Positions 1 through 11,072 of a stretch of DNA of 64,000 nucleotides are shown in pieces. Source of the DNA: Atriophallophorus winterbourni (lineage: Eukaryota > Platyhelminthes > Trematoda > Plagiorchiida > Microphallidae). The notes beneath the pieces were generated by a model. That model did not search any database. It saw only the letters and a program-made list of their open reading frames with translations, and was not told the origin of the DNA. Position 1 is the stretch's first letter. Each line of letters begins with the position of its first letter. The position numbers and the translations under genes were made by a program. Location: the NCBI GenBank assembly GCA_013407085.1, contig JACCGJ010005871.1, positions 1-64,000 of the forward strand. Reading direction: 5' to 3'.

Positions 1-155
1 ACGCTGGAGTCTCACTACAATTTCTATTTCTGTTTCTCCCCTCATATCTGTCTAGGCCTGGGCAACCTGACAGTATCTCAGCCCACGTGCAGTCTCTGAC
101 TGTGCGGCACTTTGCCTGGATCAGGCTTGTGCTTTCATACATACATATGTTGACG
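1..155 (+). mobile_element. CR1-type LINE 3' UTR fragment
   Basis: No coding frame. About 110 bases here match, with roughly 10-15% difference by eye, the reverse complement of 4,215-4,330, which is the 3' untranslated tail of the minus-strand CR1 element ending there. Both share the stretch around TCTGTCTAGGCCTGG and end near TTTCATACA. I infer that a CR1 copy of the same family lies to the left of the window in plus orientation and ends at about 150, abutting an RTE fragment. The left part is outside the window. Confidence 0.55.
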
Positions 156-1725
156 AAAAGCGCTTGAAGTTCGCAAACCATAGCGAAACCGCCATCTTTG
201 AACAATGACGGTACCAAAGCATCAGCACCTGATGTCCGATTGAGCTTAAGGCTCAGGACTAAATTGTAAATCTCTGGTTGAGTCGGAGCTTCGAGAGAAA
301 TCGACCATGCGGTACAGAGTTCCGTATCCTCGAAATCAGTGGGTACACAAGGCTAGTTAAACTGTGCCTCAAAATGTTCAGCCCATCGCCCCATGCGCCT
401 GTGTATGTTAAAAACTGGCAAACCATCTGCTTCACGCATCAGCACACTGACAACTGTTCGCCTGCTTTTAGTAGTTCTGATTAGTTGGAACAATTTCCTA
501 AAGTTTTCTGCAGCTACCGCAGATTCCAGTTCCGAAGCATTAGAACTGCACCAAACCGGCAACAAGTTTACGTTTAATAAGCCTTCGTGCCGCATCATTT
601 ATGCTATCAGCAGAAAGCAACCTACGTTGGTCCATAGTTAGAGAGAATTCGGAGAAACCCAGTGTTGAGTTACATGGGAAGTCAGCCCGAAACTATCCAA
701 CACGGCTGTTTCCAAGGAGGTTTGCATCCCACTCGTGTTTATCGATACTATTTTTGGAAACTACAGAAAGATGCAAACTCAAATTGGCCCGAAACCCTAG
801 GAGAACCGGAAGATCATTAAGCCTGACAACATTCAGCTGCCTTGCAACGTAGAAACGTTTCCCGACAAAACGCATCGCGAGCTTATCACAGACTAACGCA
901 TGGTCTGACTGTAGACTGTTGCTCCCGTATGAACGGCAATCATGCACACTCCTTCGCCACGAGTAGCTGATAGCAATATGATCAATTTGCGTGAACGAAG
1001 CCGTCGATGGAGATTTCCAGGTGGAGCAGTGACGCTTCGAATGGCAGAAGTTAGTGCTGGCAAGGTAGAGTGTGTGCTCTGAGCACAAGCTAAGCAATCT
1101 TTCACCGTTGTCATTAACATGACAATCGAAACTAAACCTTCCACCCACGAAATGCTCGTTTAAAGATAGACTGCCTACACTTGCGTTCATGTCTCAAGCT
1201 AAGACAACGATGTCACTTCTAGATGCAAGTCTAATGAGTTCTTGTAATCTTACCTAAAACTCGTCCTTGTCAAGTTCAGAGCTACAATTAGTCGGTGCAT
1301 AGGCAGCAACCACAAACAGGTTGCGGGATTGATTGCGTAATCGGCCTTTCTTGCACGAACCCTGTAGTCTTACTGCACAAAGGCGAATGTCGACTGGGGT
1401 CCAGTCTAACAGTGCGATCTCAGCTCTCTTACTCAAAACTATTCAGACACCAGTTTAACCAGATACAATGGCATTGTCTTCAGTGGACCGGCGTAGATAG
1501 TGTGACTTGCGTAAGTTCGAAGGATTAGAGAATCGCGTAACTGAGCTAGAAATATGCATGCGTATTTCTGACAAACAGCAAACATCGACGTCGAAGCTAT
1601 CCAGTGTATGAGCCAATGCTGCCTGCTGTCCGATGCTAGCTAAAGTCCGTACATTGAACGCCGATAATTTGAATGGTACGCGCGGGTGGAAGAACGCTCT
1701 GGGGGCATTCGAAGCAGGCAAAATA
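156..1725 (-). mobile_element. RTE-clade LINE fragment, endonuclease plus linker region
   Basis: Minus-strand remnant of an RTE-type non-LTR retrotransposon. Reading right to left it carries the endonuclease domain (693-1,721), the linker with a region resembling the conserved RRWAEHF motif (about 353-598), and the start of the RT fingers (about 160-270), where it stops against a CR1 tail. RT palm motifs are absent, so the copy is incomplete. Several frame changes and stops show it is dead. The 5' boundary near 1,725 abuts a plus-strand CR1 fragment. Confidence 0.7.
693..1721 (-). pseudogene. RTE apurinic-like endonuclease domain, broken
   Basis: Three consecutive minus-strand open segments (1,455-1,721; 1,254-1,436; 693-1,190) encode successive parts of an RTE endonuclease. 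Visible motifs are FNVRTL and CLSEIR (early strand and metal-binding Glu region), LFVVAAYAPT, TQIDHIAISY and SDHALV (catalytic Asp-His region). In the family this enzyme nicks target DNA to prime reverse transcription. The segments are in different frames with stops between them, so no functional product is expected. Family assignment rests on motif recognition. Confidence 0.7.
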
Positions 1726-1734
1726 TTCCAGAAT

Positions 1735-3270
1735 AAAGTACTCTCTTCGCGACCACTCCGTGTTAGTGACTGCTATTCAGCCCGCTGTCAAATCAAGTGC
1801 GGTCTGCCAGAAGGCTCCGTCCTTGTTCTCGATTCTTCATCATTTTCATCAATGACATTGGCCAGAACATTGAATTGCCATTCCTCCTATTTGTGGACGA
1901 TTTCAAAATCTGGCGCTCACTCAAATGATCAAAGGATTTGCAAGCCCTACAATATGACTTAGATCGTTTGCACACCTGGTCTTTAAGGAATCATCTCCTA
2001 TTCAGCACCCCTAAGTGTAGCGTTCTCCTCCTGACACTCAGATTCTGTCGCTTACAGGTTGGGTACAACAGTACTTCAGTGTTCGACAAGAAAAGGATCT
2101 TGGTGTCATCATCCAGCACGACCTCTGCACCAAACAATGCGAAAATCCGCCGCTGTAGCCAACCGCAACATTGGCTGAATTCGTCGCGCTTTCGGCAGGT
2201 TCGACCGGTTTCTCTTCCCGCCACTGCTGAATGTCTACATCTGTCCACACTTAGAATACCCACTACATGCTTGGCAGCCTTGGCAATGCGAAGATGCGTC
2301 CCTTCTCGAAAAAGCCGAGCGATGTGCGACAAAGCATTGTCCGTGGAATGCACGTCTTATGAGGAAAGGTTACGAATTTTGTATATATTCTCCGTTACCT
2401 AACGTCATCATCGCGGTGACATGTTACTTACCCACCGGATCTCGACTGACCCCTCCCGTCCATGCAACTCTCTATTCGTACCAATCCAAGGACTAACCTC
2501 GATAACATGGGCTGAAACTGTTGCAACAGAGCAGGCCTGAATGTCGACACAGGTTGTCAAAGGTTGTCATAGCCGGGGGTGGCAGTGGGGATAAGCTCCC
2601 ACTGTTTATAAAATGCTCCCATATGGCATGCGTCTCAAATAGCCTCTGACAACCAAGTCCAGCTTCTGGCCTGCACGAGTGGCTCTCCGAGCCCGGCGGA
2701 ACTGCTTCTACCAACAGGAGAAGGGTCGAGGGCGAGTGACTGGCGCCTGAAAACCAGTTTGCTTCGGGCAGATGTAGCTCGTTAGCCCGGGAGGGCATTT
2801 CATCTAAGGGAAGGAAAACCCTGATTTTAAACCTCCGCTGCCTTGTGGGAAACCCGATCGCGGGAAAGGCTTCGGGAGAAAATCCTGAGGAAAAACCTGG
2901 AACAGAGTCTGGTAGACCACCTCTTTCTGGCAAATCCCTGCTGCCTTGCAGGTCGCACTTGGTTGTGCAAAGGCTAGAGAAGCTGACTCGAACAAACGCC
3001 GAGTGGTGCTGGGGACGCCGCTTTGTACCCAAATTCCCAAGAATCTTCTTTGAAGCCGACTCATCCTCCAGGAGAAGATAGTCGCACAAAAGTAAAGCAA
3101 AAGTAAAGTACAGGTTTTTCTCCGTGAGAGTTTGCAGTCAGCGGAACACTTTCCCAGGCTCGTTTTTGAAGCGGTTTCTTTCGGTTCCTTTAAAGGTCTC
3201 CTTGATTCCCACCTCTATGAAATCTTCCACACCCAAGACACATACACTTCGTGAACACAATTTTTACATT
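1735..3270 (+). mobile_element. CR1-type LINE fragment interrupted by a GC-rich repeat
   Basis: Plus-strand RT remnant. Across frames one reads PEGSVLV, then FFIIFIND, LLFVDDFKIW (catalytic FVDD, about 1,890), LHTWSLRNHLLF, a thumb segment and SYEERLRIL (about 2,350-2,390). Reading stops near CNSLFVP at about 2,480. The typical continuation FFSVRV...FKGLLDSHL appears only at 3,115-3,260. The ~600 bp between is the GC-rich repeat, so I infer an insertion into this copy. 5' truncated, with many frame breaks. Confidence 0.6.
2490..3105 (+). repeat. GC-rich ~600 bp interspersed repeat, possibly a SINE-like element
   Basis: Base composition is clearly richer in G and C than either flank. It separates two parts of a CR1 copy and ends on the plus strand in an A-rich tail (AAAAGTAAAGCAAAAGTAAAG) that would suit the 3' end of a non-autonomous retroelement. 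A diverged partial copy lies at about 60,590-60,790 in the opposite orientation (shared segments around CTGGA(A/C)TTGGTTGTCA and TGGGAGC). Overlapping open frames on the minus strand (2,493-3,100) are low-complexity and match no family I know. No clear pol III A/B boxes were seen. Confidence 0.45.
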
Positions 3271-3970
3271 TTTAACAACTCCTACCGCATTTTTCCAACT
3301 CACTAGCCCGTGGCAACGATCCCAGTATCAGAGGTCCAAACGTACACGGTTTCAACTGATTCCGTTCCAGAGGATGTGGTGGGTAGCTGTGTCCCAGGTT
3401 GACACCTTACCCTTCCCAATGCCAGAAAATTCTATTGATGGTACAGGCTAAAAGCGAACATGGCCCGTAATAAGGCCTTGGAAATTTCAACATTTTTACT
3501 GTTCTTATTCAATCCAACGCTCAATCTACCCAGCGGTGTGTACAATCTCTTAGTTTTTTATACCATAATAAACTATTGAACTATTTGCAAGCATTTCAGT
3601 TGAGATAAGGTTAACTCATTACATTGTTGTTAGATTAATGCTTATTTATTTCATAAATCGTAATTGTAAAACTATTGTAAAATTAAAACAGAATAAAACA
3701 AACTCACATAATCGATATTTCGACAAGGGTGATAGCGGGACAACATCATACTTAACACTTTGGTATCTCATTACCTATGAAAATAAAGAATGCCAAGCAC
3801 ATACTGTTTGAGCTTGCTTTCTGAAAAGATATGACACAATGCTCCACAGGCGAGCAATGAAAATAAGGATTATACGTTTTTGCGCAGCGATAGACCATTT
3901 CATCCCAACCAACACAATTAGAACGCATTAAAGGCAGAATTGACCGCTGGTTTCAAGGTTAAGATTTTCA
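3271..3970. other. AT-rich sequence without recognised feature
   Basis: No open frame with recognisable motifs, no RNA gene and no element boundary were found. The stretch 3,540-3,720 is strongly AT-rich. Confidence 0.6.
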
Positions 3971-3974
3971 GTTC

Positions 3975-4190
3975 AGTTCCGTTCAAGTTCAAGTTCAAGT
4001 TGCACAGGGCTGAAGGTGGCTAAAAGCCTATCACGCGCCCAGATTTCCTTTGACGGTATGCGGTTGAGCACCCGGCACTTCGATATAGAGTATACAGTTC
4101 GTACTTTTCCCACGTTCTTGTTTCCGAATATCTGGAAAGTAAGGTAGGGTTTCTCTACTCCAGCACGGTGAGAGGTCAGCTATTCAAGAA
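3975..4190 (-). mobile_element. Possible LINE 3' end with TTGAAC tail
   Basis: On the minus strand the sequence runs into three tandem TTGAAC(T) units (3,980-4,000), the kind of short tandem tail that ends CR1-type LINEs. Preceding bases give short open stretches without firm motifs. A 30-base patch at 4,150-4,185 resembles the start of ORF1 of the neighbouring CR1 (about 7,855-7,888). Weak call. Confidence 0.25.
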
Positions 4191-4363
4191 ACAATGCAAT
4201 AATATGCGTGAACAATGTGTGGTGTATGAAATCACTAGCCTAGTTGAGGTAAAGTGAAACACAGTCATAGACTGCATGTGGGCTAATTTACTGTCAGGTT
4301 GTCCAGGCCTAGACAGATATGATAAAAATGTAAAAATACGTTGTTTTTTTTTAAAGTTTTTTA

Positions 4364-6060
4364 TTAGACAATATGCGGAAATATGATAAACCATTTAACG
4401 TCTAATTCCCTTTTAAAGCTCAACACATTTGGGAGGCTTACTATACAATCTGGGAGCTTGTTCCAGAAGTTGACCACACGGTTGCTGAAAAAGTGCTCAC
4501 GTGCCAGCAACCTGGGCCTACTCTTAAGAAGTTTCATGGAATTACCCCTTGTAGCTGCTTTAGGTGCAAGTTTAAGGATTTCAGTAATATTATCACCCGT
4601 AAGACCCTTTAGAATCTTGAAGGCTTCTATTAGGTCACCTCGCAGCCGCCGTCTCTTTAGTGAGAACAAACCGAGGTCCTTGAGTCTAGCCTCATAAGTT
4701 TTACCTGCCTGACCCTCAACCATCCTAGTCGCAAGGCGCTGGACCCTTTCGAGACATGCTATATCCTTTTTTAAGTACGGTGCCCAGGATTGAACGCAGT
4801 ACTCCAAGTGAGGCCGCACGACTACTTTGTATAAGGGAATGAAGATTGAAGGTTTTCGGCAAGATAACGCTGAGCGAAGTCTGAACAATTCTCTGCGAGC
4901 CTTGTTTGCAGCTTCGGCACATTGAGTAGCCCATTTAAAATCGCCTGTTATAGTAATGCCAAGATCCTTCACTTTCTGAGCAGCCGCTATTCTGATAGTT
5001 CCTTCTCCAACTTCTAGTTGGGTTGTCGCTAAATCAGTCGTCAGAAGACAGCTCTTCCCCAGGTTTAGTGGCAAGTCCCAGGTCTTTGTCCACTCGATTA
5101 CTTTTTCTAAATCAGAGATAAGCGTATCTCTACTGTCGGTTCCTAGGATCTTAACATCATCAGCAAACAGGAAGCAGCGTGAACTCAAGCACGCTGCCAG
5201 GTCGTTTACAAAAATAAGAAAAAGTAATGGACCAAGCACCGAGCCTTGAGGCACTCCACTGAGAATCAGTGATTCCTGCGAGCACTCCCCTGCAATTCTA
5301 ACATAGTTAGTGCGATTAGTTAAGAAGCTGTCTAACCATCGATGTAGGTCACCTGTGACGCCACACATACTTAGTTTGTGCAGAAGGTACCTATGGTTCA
5401 CCGAGTCAAATGCCTTTTGAAAATCAAGATAGCAGACTTCGACTACTCTCCCTTCATCGAGACGTAATGTCACTTCGTCCAGAAAGCTTAGAGGATTGGA
5501 TAGGCAGGACCTTCCTTTCCAGAATCCGTGCTGGGCATCGGATAGTAAGGAATTGGCTAGCAAATGTTTACATACCTGGTGCCGAATGATTTTTTCCACG
5601 CACTTGAAAAGAGTGCTTGTCAGGCTTACTGGCCTGTAGTTGCGTACATCCGAAATGGGACCTTTTTGTATATTGCTATTACCGCCGCTCGTTTCCAATC
5701 ATCCGGTAGTATACCCTGGAGTAAGGTAGCGTCGAAAAGATTTCTGATTGCAAGGCTAACTATATTCGTGAGCGGTTGAAGAATAGCCGGATGTATACCG
5801 TCGGGGCCAGCTGACTTAGTTTTATCTAGCTGCAACAGAACTGTGGTGACCATTTCCTGAATAACCTCAACTGAGCTAAAGGGAGGTGCTCTGCACTCGT
5901 GAGTTTCTAAACAGTTACCTAAATCGCGCCGATAAGCACTGCAGAAGAATGAATGCATCGCATCGGCTTTTTCCGGTGCAGTCAAAGCCGTATTGCCATC
6001 GCCATTGCAGTCTAGATCTGTGAGTTCCACAGAATTTGTAAGCCCTCCATCTACGGTCAC
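4364..6060 (-). pseudogene. CR1 reverse transcriptase, frameshifted
   Basis: Two frames joined at about 5,665. The upstream part (5,626-6,060) reads EKADAMHSFF, SAGPDGIHPAIL and DDWKRAAVIAIYKK; the downstream part (4,364-5,698) reads NYRPVSLTS, CYLDFQKAFDSVNH, SGVPQGSVLGPLLFLIFVNDL, catalytic FADD at 5,156-5,167, then thumb motifs (VVRPHLEYCVQSW, YEARL, FSLKRRRLRGDL) and the C-terminal FWNKLP motif. In the family this enzyme copies element RNA at the nicked target. The 444-codon downstream frame is uninterrupted to its stop, so decay is recent compared with other LINEs here, but the frameshift between IYKK and the SDVRNYRP region should abolish the full enzyme. Confidence 0.8.
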
Positions 6061-7012
6061 GACATCTAATAGCCTTGCGAATAGACGCGCTCCACCAGGG
6101 TGGTTTTACTCGCGTTCTCACTGGTTGTAGAGGAGCAAAATTATCCTGCAGTTGTAAAAGGTGCCCCTTTATAATATTCCACCTGATTTCTACACTAGGT
6201 TCTAATTCGTCTGGTTCCCAACTTAGATTCATTGCTTTAGTTTGTAGTTGGACGATGTCCATTCGACCAAAGTTGCGGGACATCTTTACTTGGGGACTAG
6301 GATGCACTAAAGTCCAGTCAAGAAGAATTACAGCGTGGTCGCTCTTGCCTAGTGGCGAAAGGTATTTGATTCCATAAATATCTTTTTCATGAGACGATAG
6401 AACCAAATCTAAAGTTGACGGAGTATGTCCTGTCCTAAACCTTGTATGTTCCCTGACATGTTGATGAAAGGCCCCGACATGAAACCAGTCTAGATATTGC
6501 GACTCAACTGACCCTGGTGAAGAAATTTCAGTACGCCAATCAATGCCCGGGAGATTGAAGTCTCCGACAATTAGTAATGCGTTGCATTGCCCTTTTAGTA
6601 ATTCCAATGTGTCCATCAGTAATTGGTCGTCTAATGATGAAGCGGTCGGGCTTCTATAAGCACATGCAAGTGCCAGTCTTCTTCTAGCGACAGTAAGAAA
6701 TACCGATGTTAGTTGGATTGAGTGAGAAGCGATCTTTATCGATGTCTCACTGTGGGGAAGATCTTCGTTTATCATAATTGCCACTCCCCCTCCCGTAGCA
6801 CCAGTATCCCTATCCTGACGATAGATGGCATACTTAGTTGATACAAATGACGGAACATGATCATCTGGTTTTAACCATGATTCGGAGATGGCAATTATGT
6901 CGACCTGGTTTTCCAGTGCAGCAAGCTGCAGCTCACCCCATTCATTACGTATACTGCAAGCATTTGTGTACAGTACACGGGTATTTCTATTCTGCGCACA
7001 TTTTAAACTAAC
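6061..7012 (-). pseudogene. CR1 endonuclease domain
   Basis: Open minus-strand frame beginning within the last codons of ORF1. Motifs in order: LYTNACSIRNEW (N-terminal Asn), ISESWL (metal-binding Glu), GGGVAIM, YRSP, GDFNLPGIDW, STLDLVLSS and GKSDHAVI (catalytic Asp-His). This is an exonuclease-endonuclease-phosphatase fold enzyme that nicks target DNA. After KPPWWSASIRKA and RDRRWRAY the normal linker of several dozen residues is missing and the RT-side frame resumes at about 6,060 in another frame, so endonuclease and RT are no longer joined. The catalytic motifs themselves look intact. Confidence 0.75.
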
Positions 7013-7013
7013 T

Positions 7014-7883
7014 TTACTCGGGTTGGGAGCACCGTCGCTGATACCCCGTTTTTAAAACCGGAGAAGTTGATAAGAGGCTAGACTGCCCTTGCGAACGAGC
7101 TTGCACCGGCCTAATGGCAGTTGTACATAGATTTTCCTCGTTCAGAAGCTTACTGAAAAGCGAGTTTTTCATGCGCTCGTATTCTACTGGCGGCCCATTT
7201 TGGAGAACATCTTCAATGACAACTACCGCAGATGACTTAAACATTTTATGGTGGCTAAGGTTGATCACTTTTATGGGAGTTTTCAAGTCAGTCATGGGCG
7301 CTTTTGAACGCTTTCCATGAAAATGTGGTTGAGGCCCCTTATTATGGACAACTTTGAATCGCCCATTTGTGTAGGGCTCAAGGTAAGCACTTTTTAAAAG
7401 AAGCGTATCCCCGTCCTGCTGGTTCATAAATTCTACCAAGATCGGACGAGCGCTACTTACAGTTGAGTTCCACCGGCCTGTACGATGGACCCTTTTTACC
7501 TGGCAGTTAATTAGCCCTGCCATGCGCAAAATGTCTTGAACCCTGGAACGGTCCATTTGGCGCCGGGATTTGCTTTCGCGAATCAGCGGCTCTTCTATAT
7601 TTAGGATGAGGAGAGTACGAGATGGCCTCGTTTCCGCCATTTCATGGGGACACAGGACAGTAAGTTGATAACGAGCCAATAGAGCGTCCAGAATTTTTTC
7701 GGTGCAAAACTGCAGAGATGCACCGACCACTGCGAAAACGATTTTTTTCTTTTTGTCTGTTTGAAATTTTCGATGATCACGACGCAAAGAGATCATCCGT
7801 ATTGTATTTAGGCAGCACCGCGTTACAACCGATGCTGGAAAAAGAAAAAGCAGTTTCTCTTCACCAGCACGGGGAGAGGTCAC
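7014..7883 (-). CDS. CR1 ORF1 protein
   Basis: About 289 codons, open from a TAA near 7,911 to the TAA at 7,014. The frame as listed begins at a GTG, and the first ATGs lie further in, so the true start may be lost. The centre reads SRTLLILNIEEP, DILRMAGLINCQVKRVHRTGR and ARPILVEFMNQQDGDTLLLKSAYL, a layout like the RRM-type nucleic-acid-binding region of LINE ORF1 proteins; the C-terminal third is basic and serine-rich. The family role is RNA binding and chaperoning in the retrotransposition particle. No zinc knuckle was seen. The stop sits within the start of the endonuclease frame. Confidence 0.6.
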   Translation of the reverse strand: MTSPRAGEEKLLFLFPASVVTRCCLNTIRMISLRRDHRKFQTDKKKKIVFAVVGASLQFCTEKILDALLARYQLTVLCPHEMAETRPSRTLLILNIEEPLIRESKSRRQMDRSRVQDILRMAGLINCQVKRVHRTGRWNSTVSSARPILVEFMNQQDGDTLLLKSAYLEPYTNGRFKVVHNKGPQPHFHGKRSKAPMTDLKTPIKVINLSHHKMFKSSAVVVIEDVLQNGPPVEYERMKNSLFSKLLNEENLCTTAIRPVQARSQGQSSLLSTSPVLKTGYQRRCSQPE

Positions 7884-7935
7884 CTGAAATAGAAAAGTGT
7901 ATTAAAAACTCTAGCATTTACTTGATTTATGAGAT

Positions 7936-8341
7936 TGTAGGGAACTGCTTTCACTTCGCAACTTCGTATTTTGTACATACAATTTTTGGCCTGGTATAGT
8001 TATTAGTTTTTTGGCCATGTACACTTCATCTGTATCAATGCTTGTACATTATACTTTTTGGCGGTCAATACAATTTCGAACTTGGACTCTGTCTTCTTCC
8101 GTGATTGCGAAGTCTGTGTGCGTTGCTCCGTGCCGGAATTTGTGATTAACGGATTCTCCAACATTTTAGCGCATTCCGCACCTTGGATTCCATCTCTTGG
8201 ATTTTCCTGTGTGGATTACCTCGCTCACGTTGGACGTTAGGGATCTTTCATTGGACATTTGCTCCTTTGATATTTTAGTGAGTTTTTTCCATTTTTGCCA
8301 TTTTGTGTGTAGTGCTAGACTTATATTTTTGGTCCACTACA
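7936..8341 (+). repeat. 5' LTR of the CsRn1-like element
   Basis: 406 bp, beginning TGTAG and ending CTACA (a 5 bp inverted terminal repeat). It pairs with the 3' LTR at 12,425-12,830 with no length difference and about 22 substitutions by hand count. The terminal dinucleotides TG...CA match integrase recognition ends. Confidence 0.95.
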
Positions 8342-8345
8342 TAAT

Positions 8346-8358
8346 TGGTGAGCCCGAC
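8346..8358 (+). promoter_or_regulatory. Primer binding site, tRNA-Trp type
   Basis: TGGTGAGCCCGAC starts four bases after the 5' LTR. It matches the complement of the 3' end of eukaryotic tRNA-Trp (TGGTGACCCCGAC) at 12 of 13 positions, and TTCGAAC follows a few bases on. tRNA-Trp priming is a known trait of CsRn1-like elements. Confidence 0.75.
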
Positions 8359-8455
8359 TACCAAATAATTCGAACAGCAATTTTTTTCATTTACGATAAA
8401 TTCGTATTTGTAAATTTTTGGCTTATATTTTGGAATACTCACTTAACACCCCACC

Positions 8456-9409
8456 ATGAGCCATTCTTCCATAAGTAAAGTTTCTTCAATCCTACAATCA
8501 CAACATATTCCATGCACATTACCGGCTTTATTCGTTTCTAATCTCCCTCTTTGGTTCTGCCAAATTGAAGCTATTTTTCGTATATATGGCATCACCGATG
8601 AATCTTTTATGTATTCTCATGTGGTGACCCTGCTCCCTCTTGACGTAGCTGAACAAATCAGTGATCTTATTTATGCTATGCCTGAAGTCAAGCCATACGA
8701 AAAGCTCAAATTTGCACTAATAGACCGAATTGGTTTTTCTGAGCAAGAGAAGCTCGACGTCCTCTTTTCCAAAATGGCTCTTGGTGATAAAAAGCCATCT
8801 CAACTTCTTCGCCAGATGAAAGAGCTACTTGGAGACAAAAGGATTGAGGAGAGCACTTTACCACAGTTGTGGTTTAAAAACCTCCCAGCTGACATTTGCC
8901 AAGTGCTTGCTGGTTTGATTACTTACGTATCATTAGACGAACTAGCACAAGCGGCTGACAAAATGCTCGAAGCAAAAGAAGCCGACCAAATTACGGTTGA
9001 TTCCGCACACATCAATTCGCCCTGTCCATGTTCGGAATTAAAAGAACAAGTCGCAGAACTAACTCTTGCGGCGAACTCTCTTTTGTCAAAATCTCCCAAC
9101 CCACCTCGCTCAAAATCTAAATCTCGACCATCGAAAACCCCTGAGCGCGTATGTTGGTACCACAAGAGATATGGGGAAAAAGCCTCAAAATGCATCTCCC
9201 CGTGTTCAAAAACCGTCAAAATCACGGGCCAGCCAGTAACAGCAACGACTGTTGCCAGACCACCAAACCCGAGTCGCCTATTCTATGTTACAGACAAATC
9301 GAGTGGTCTGCGTTTTCTAGTCGATACTGGCGCTGAAATCAGCGTCATACCTCCAACATCCAGCACCTCCAAACCGTCGTCCTACAATCTTCAATGGCAC
9401 TCGTATTAA
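8456..9409 (+). CDS. Gag plus N-terminal protease (CsRn1-like)
   Basis: 317 codons starting at ATG 8,456, 98 bases past the primer site. Residues 1-210 form a capsid-like helical region ([28 protein letters not shown]). Residues 233-250 give the unusual zinc finger C-X2-H-X9-C-X3-C (C233, H236, C246, C250) that replaces the usual CCHC knuckle in CsRn1-type Gag. Protease begins at about 287 with the active-site DTG (290-292) in [13 protein letters not shown]. Soon after, the frame is lost: the protease C-terminal half continues in another frame from about 9,393. A disabling indel is likelier than programmed shifting because the change lies inside a folded domain. Gag itself appears intact. Confidence 0.85.
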   Translation: MSHSSISKVSSILQSQHIPCTLPALFVSNLPLWFCQIEAIFRIYGITDESFMYSHVVTLLPLDVAEQISDLIYAMPEVKPYEKLKFALIDRIGFSEQEKLDVLFSKMALGDKKPSQLLRQMKELLGDKRIEESTLPQLWFKNLPADICQVLAGLITYVSLDELAQAADKMLEAKEADQITVDSAHINSPCPCSELKEQVAELTLAANSLLSKSPNPPRSKSKSRPSKTPERVCWYHKRYGEKASKCISPCSKTVKITGQPVTATTVARPPNPSRLFYVTDKSSGLRFLVDTGAEISVIPPTSSTSKPSSYNLQWHSY

Positions 9410-11072
9410 CACTTACGGCCAACGCCTGCTAACCCTTAACTTAGGACTAAGACGCAGTTTTCCCTGGGTGTTTCTTATCGCAGAGGTTAATTGCCCAATG
9501 ATCGGCATCGACTTTCTGTCTCACTTTGGTCTAACTGTCGAAGTAAAACAGCGAAGATTAGTAGATACAACAACCTCTTTACGGGTGTCAGGTATCACTA
9601 CTATAGCCATTTCCTCCGGCATCAAAGCCGTTACTCCAGAAACTTCGACTTTTTGTGCTATATTGCATGAATTCCCATCCGTTATGCAGCCCCCAAGACC
9701 GACAGACAAAGTGACACACTCCGTGAAACATCACATTGTCACTAGCGGATCACCAGTCTCCTTCAGACCGAGGCGACTTCACCCGTCGAAACTCAAGGTC
9801 TCAAGAGCCGAATTTGAGCACATGCGGGAGCTTGGGATCATCCGTCCCTCTTCCAGCTCCTGGTCGTCACCACTTCATATGGTTCCCAAGAAGACCTCAG
9901 ATGACTGGAGGCCATGTGGCGACTATCGTGCTCTCAACAATCGAACGGTCCCAGACAGATATCCGGTGCCACACATTCACGATTTTTCTTTGAATCTTTG
10001 TGCCACAACGATCCTTACTAAGCTTGATCTCGTCCGTGCTTATTATCACATCCCGGTAGCCGAGGAAGACATACCCAAAACGGCAGTCACAACTCCTTTC
10101 GGCTTATACGAATTCACTCGGATGCCCTTTGGCCTGAGAAACGCTGCACAAACCTTCCAACGTTTCATCGACGAAGTCTTTCGAGGCTTGCCGTTTGCCT
10201 ACGCATACATCGACGACGTCTTGATTGCCAGCAACTCTCCAGAGGAGCATGTTGAGCACATCCGTCTCGTTTTAGAGCGTTTCGTTAACTACGGGATAAA
10301 GATCAACCCCAGTAAATGCATTTTCGGCACAGATTCACTGGACTTCATCGGTCATCGCCTTACTCGATCTGGTATCACACCTCTTCCCGAGAAATGCCAG
10401 GCGATTTCCGACTTTCCTGTCCCAACAACGGTAACCCAGTTGCGTCGCTTTATCGGCATGATCAACTTTTACCGTCGCTTTATTCCAAACTGCGCAAAGA
10501 TCATTGCACCGCTGACCGATTTGCTCGACTCCAAATCAAAATCTCTTCAGCTTTCGCCTGAGGCACTTGAAGCTTTTGCCGCATCCAAAAAAGCTCTTCG
10601 CAGTGCCACAGAACTCTCATTCATTGATCCGGAACCGACCTTTCCTTTGTCATTGACGACCGATGCCTCCAATTCGGCTGTGGGAGCTGTTTTACAACAA
10701 CACCACAAGAACACAGTCCGTCCACTGGCATTTTTCTCGCAAAAGCTTAATCCGGCACAAACTCGCTACAGCACATTTGGCCGTGAATTACTTGCGATAT
10801 ATTTGGCCATACGGCATTTCCGTCATTTACTGGAAGGTCGTGACTTCATTATCTTTACGGATCACAAACCATTAACTTTTGCTCTGCAGTCTAAACTTGA
10901 TCGTCATTCGCCACGCGAGATTCGACACTTAGATTACATCTCTCAGTTCTCTACCGATATTCGTTACGTCAAAGGAGATGCTAACTTGGTCGCCGATGCT
11001 TTATCAAGACCTGACATTTCTGTTTTGTCTGCAGGCACACCATTTGATCTCTCCCTTTTGACTAACCATTAA
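9393..11072 (+). pseudogene. Pol: protease end, reverse transcriptase and RNase H
   Basis: Open frame continuing the protease ([13 protein letters not shown] near 9,500) into RT and RNase H. RT motifs (numbered from codon 9,468): LHMVPKK and [11 protein letters not shown] (138-157), [15 protein letters not shown] (183-197), [18 protein letters not shown] (216-233) and the catalytic YIDD at 247-250, followed by INPSKC and FIGH. RNase H shows the acidic residues in TTDAS (D399), GRELLA (E440), FTDHKPL (D465) and VADALSR (D510). This polyprotein would make element DNA from RNA and remove the RNA strand. The frame ends at TAA 11,070-11,072, just after RNase H, while integrase follows in the same frame, so this is a nonsense mutation. 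Confidence 0.88.

Larger units (their letters stand above)
4195..7930 (-). mobile_element. Near-complete CR1-type LINE (copy a)
   Basis: Minus-strand element with, in order, an ORF1 protein (7,014-7,910), endonuclease (6,060-7,012), RT (4,364-6,060) and a 3' untranslated tail to about 4,200 whose last ~110 bases recur at the window start. The ORF1 stop overlaps the first codons of the endonuclease frame, as expected for a bicistronic LINE. It carries at least one frameshift (about 5,665) and one internal deletion near 6,060. An LTR element lies only ~10 bases upstream of its 5' limit. A second copy of the same family is at 12,840-14,140. Confidence 0.8.

Noticed and set aside
2493..3100. 198- and 98-codon overlapping minus-strand open frames as a gene
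   Set aside because: They lie in a GC-rich repeat where stop codons are rare by composition; residues show no domain, and the region interrupts a LINE.
9350..9392. Programmed ribosomal frameshift between Gag and Pol
   Set aside because: The frame change falls inside the protease after the DTG motif and no slippery heptamer was seen; two other lesions show general decay.
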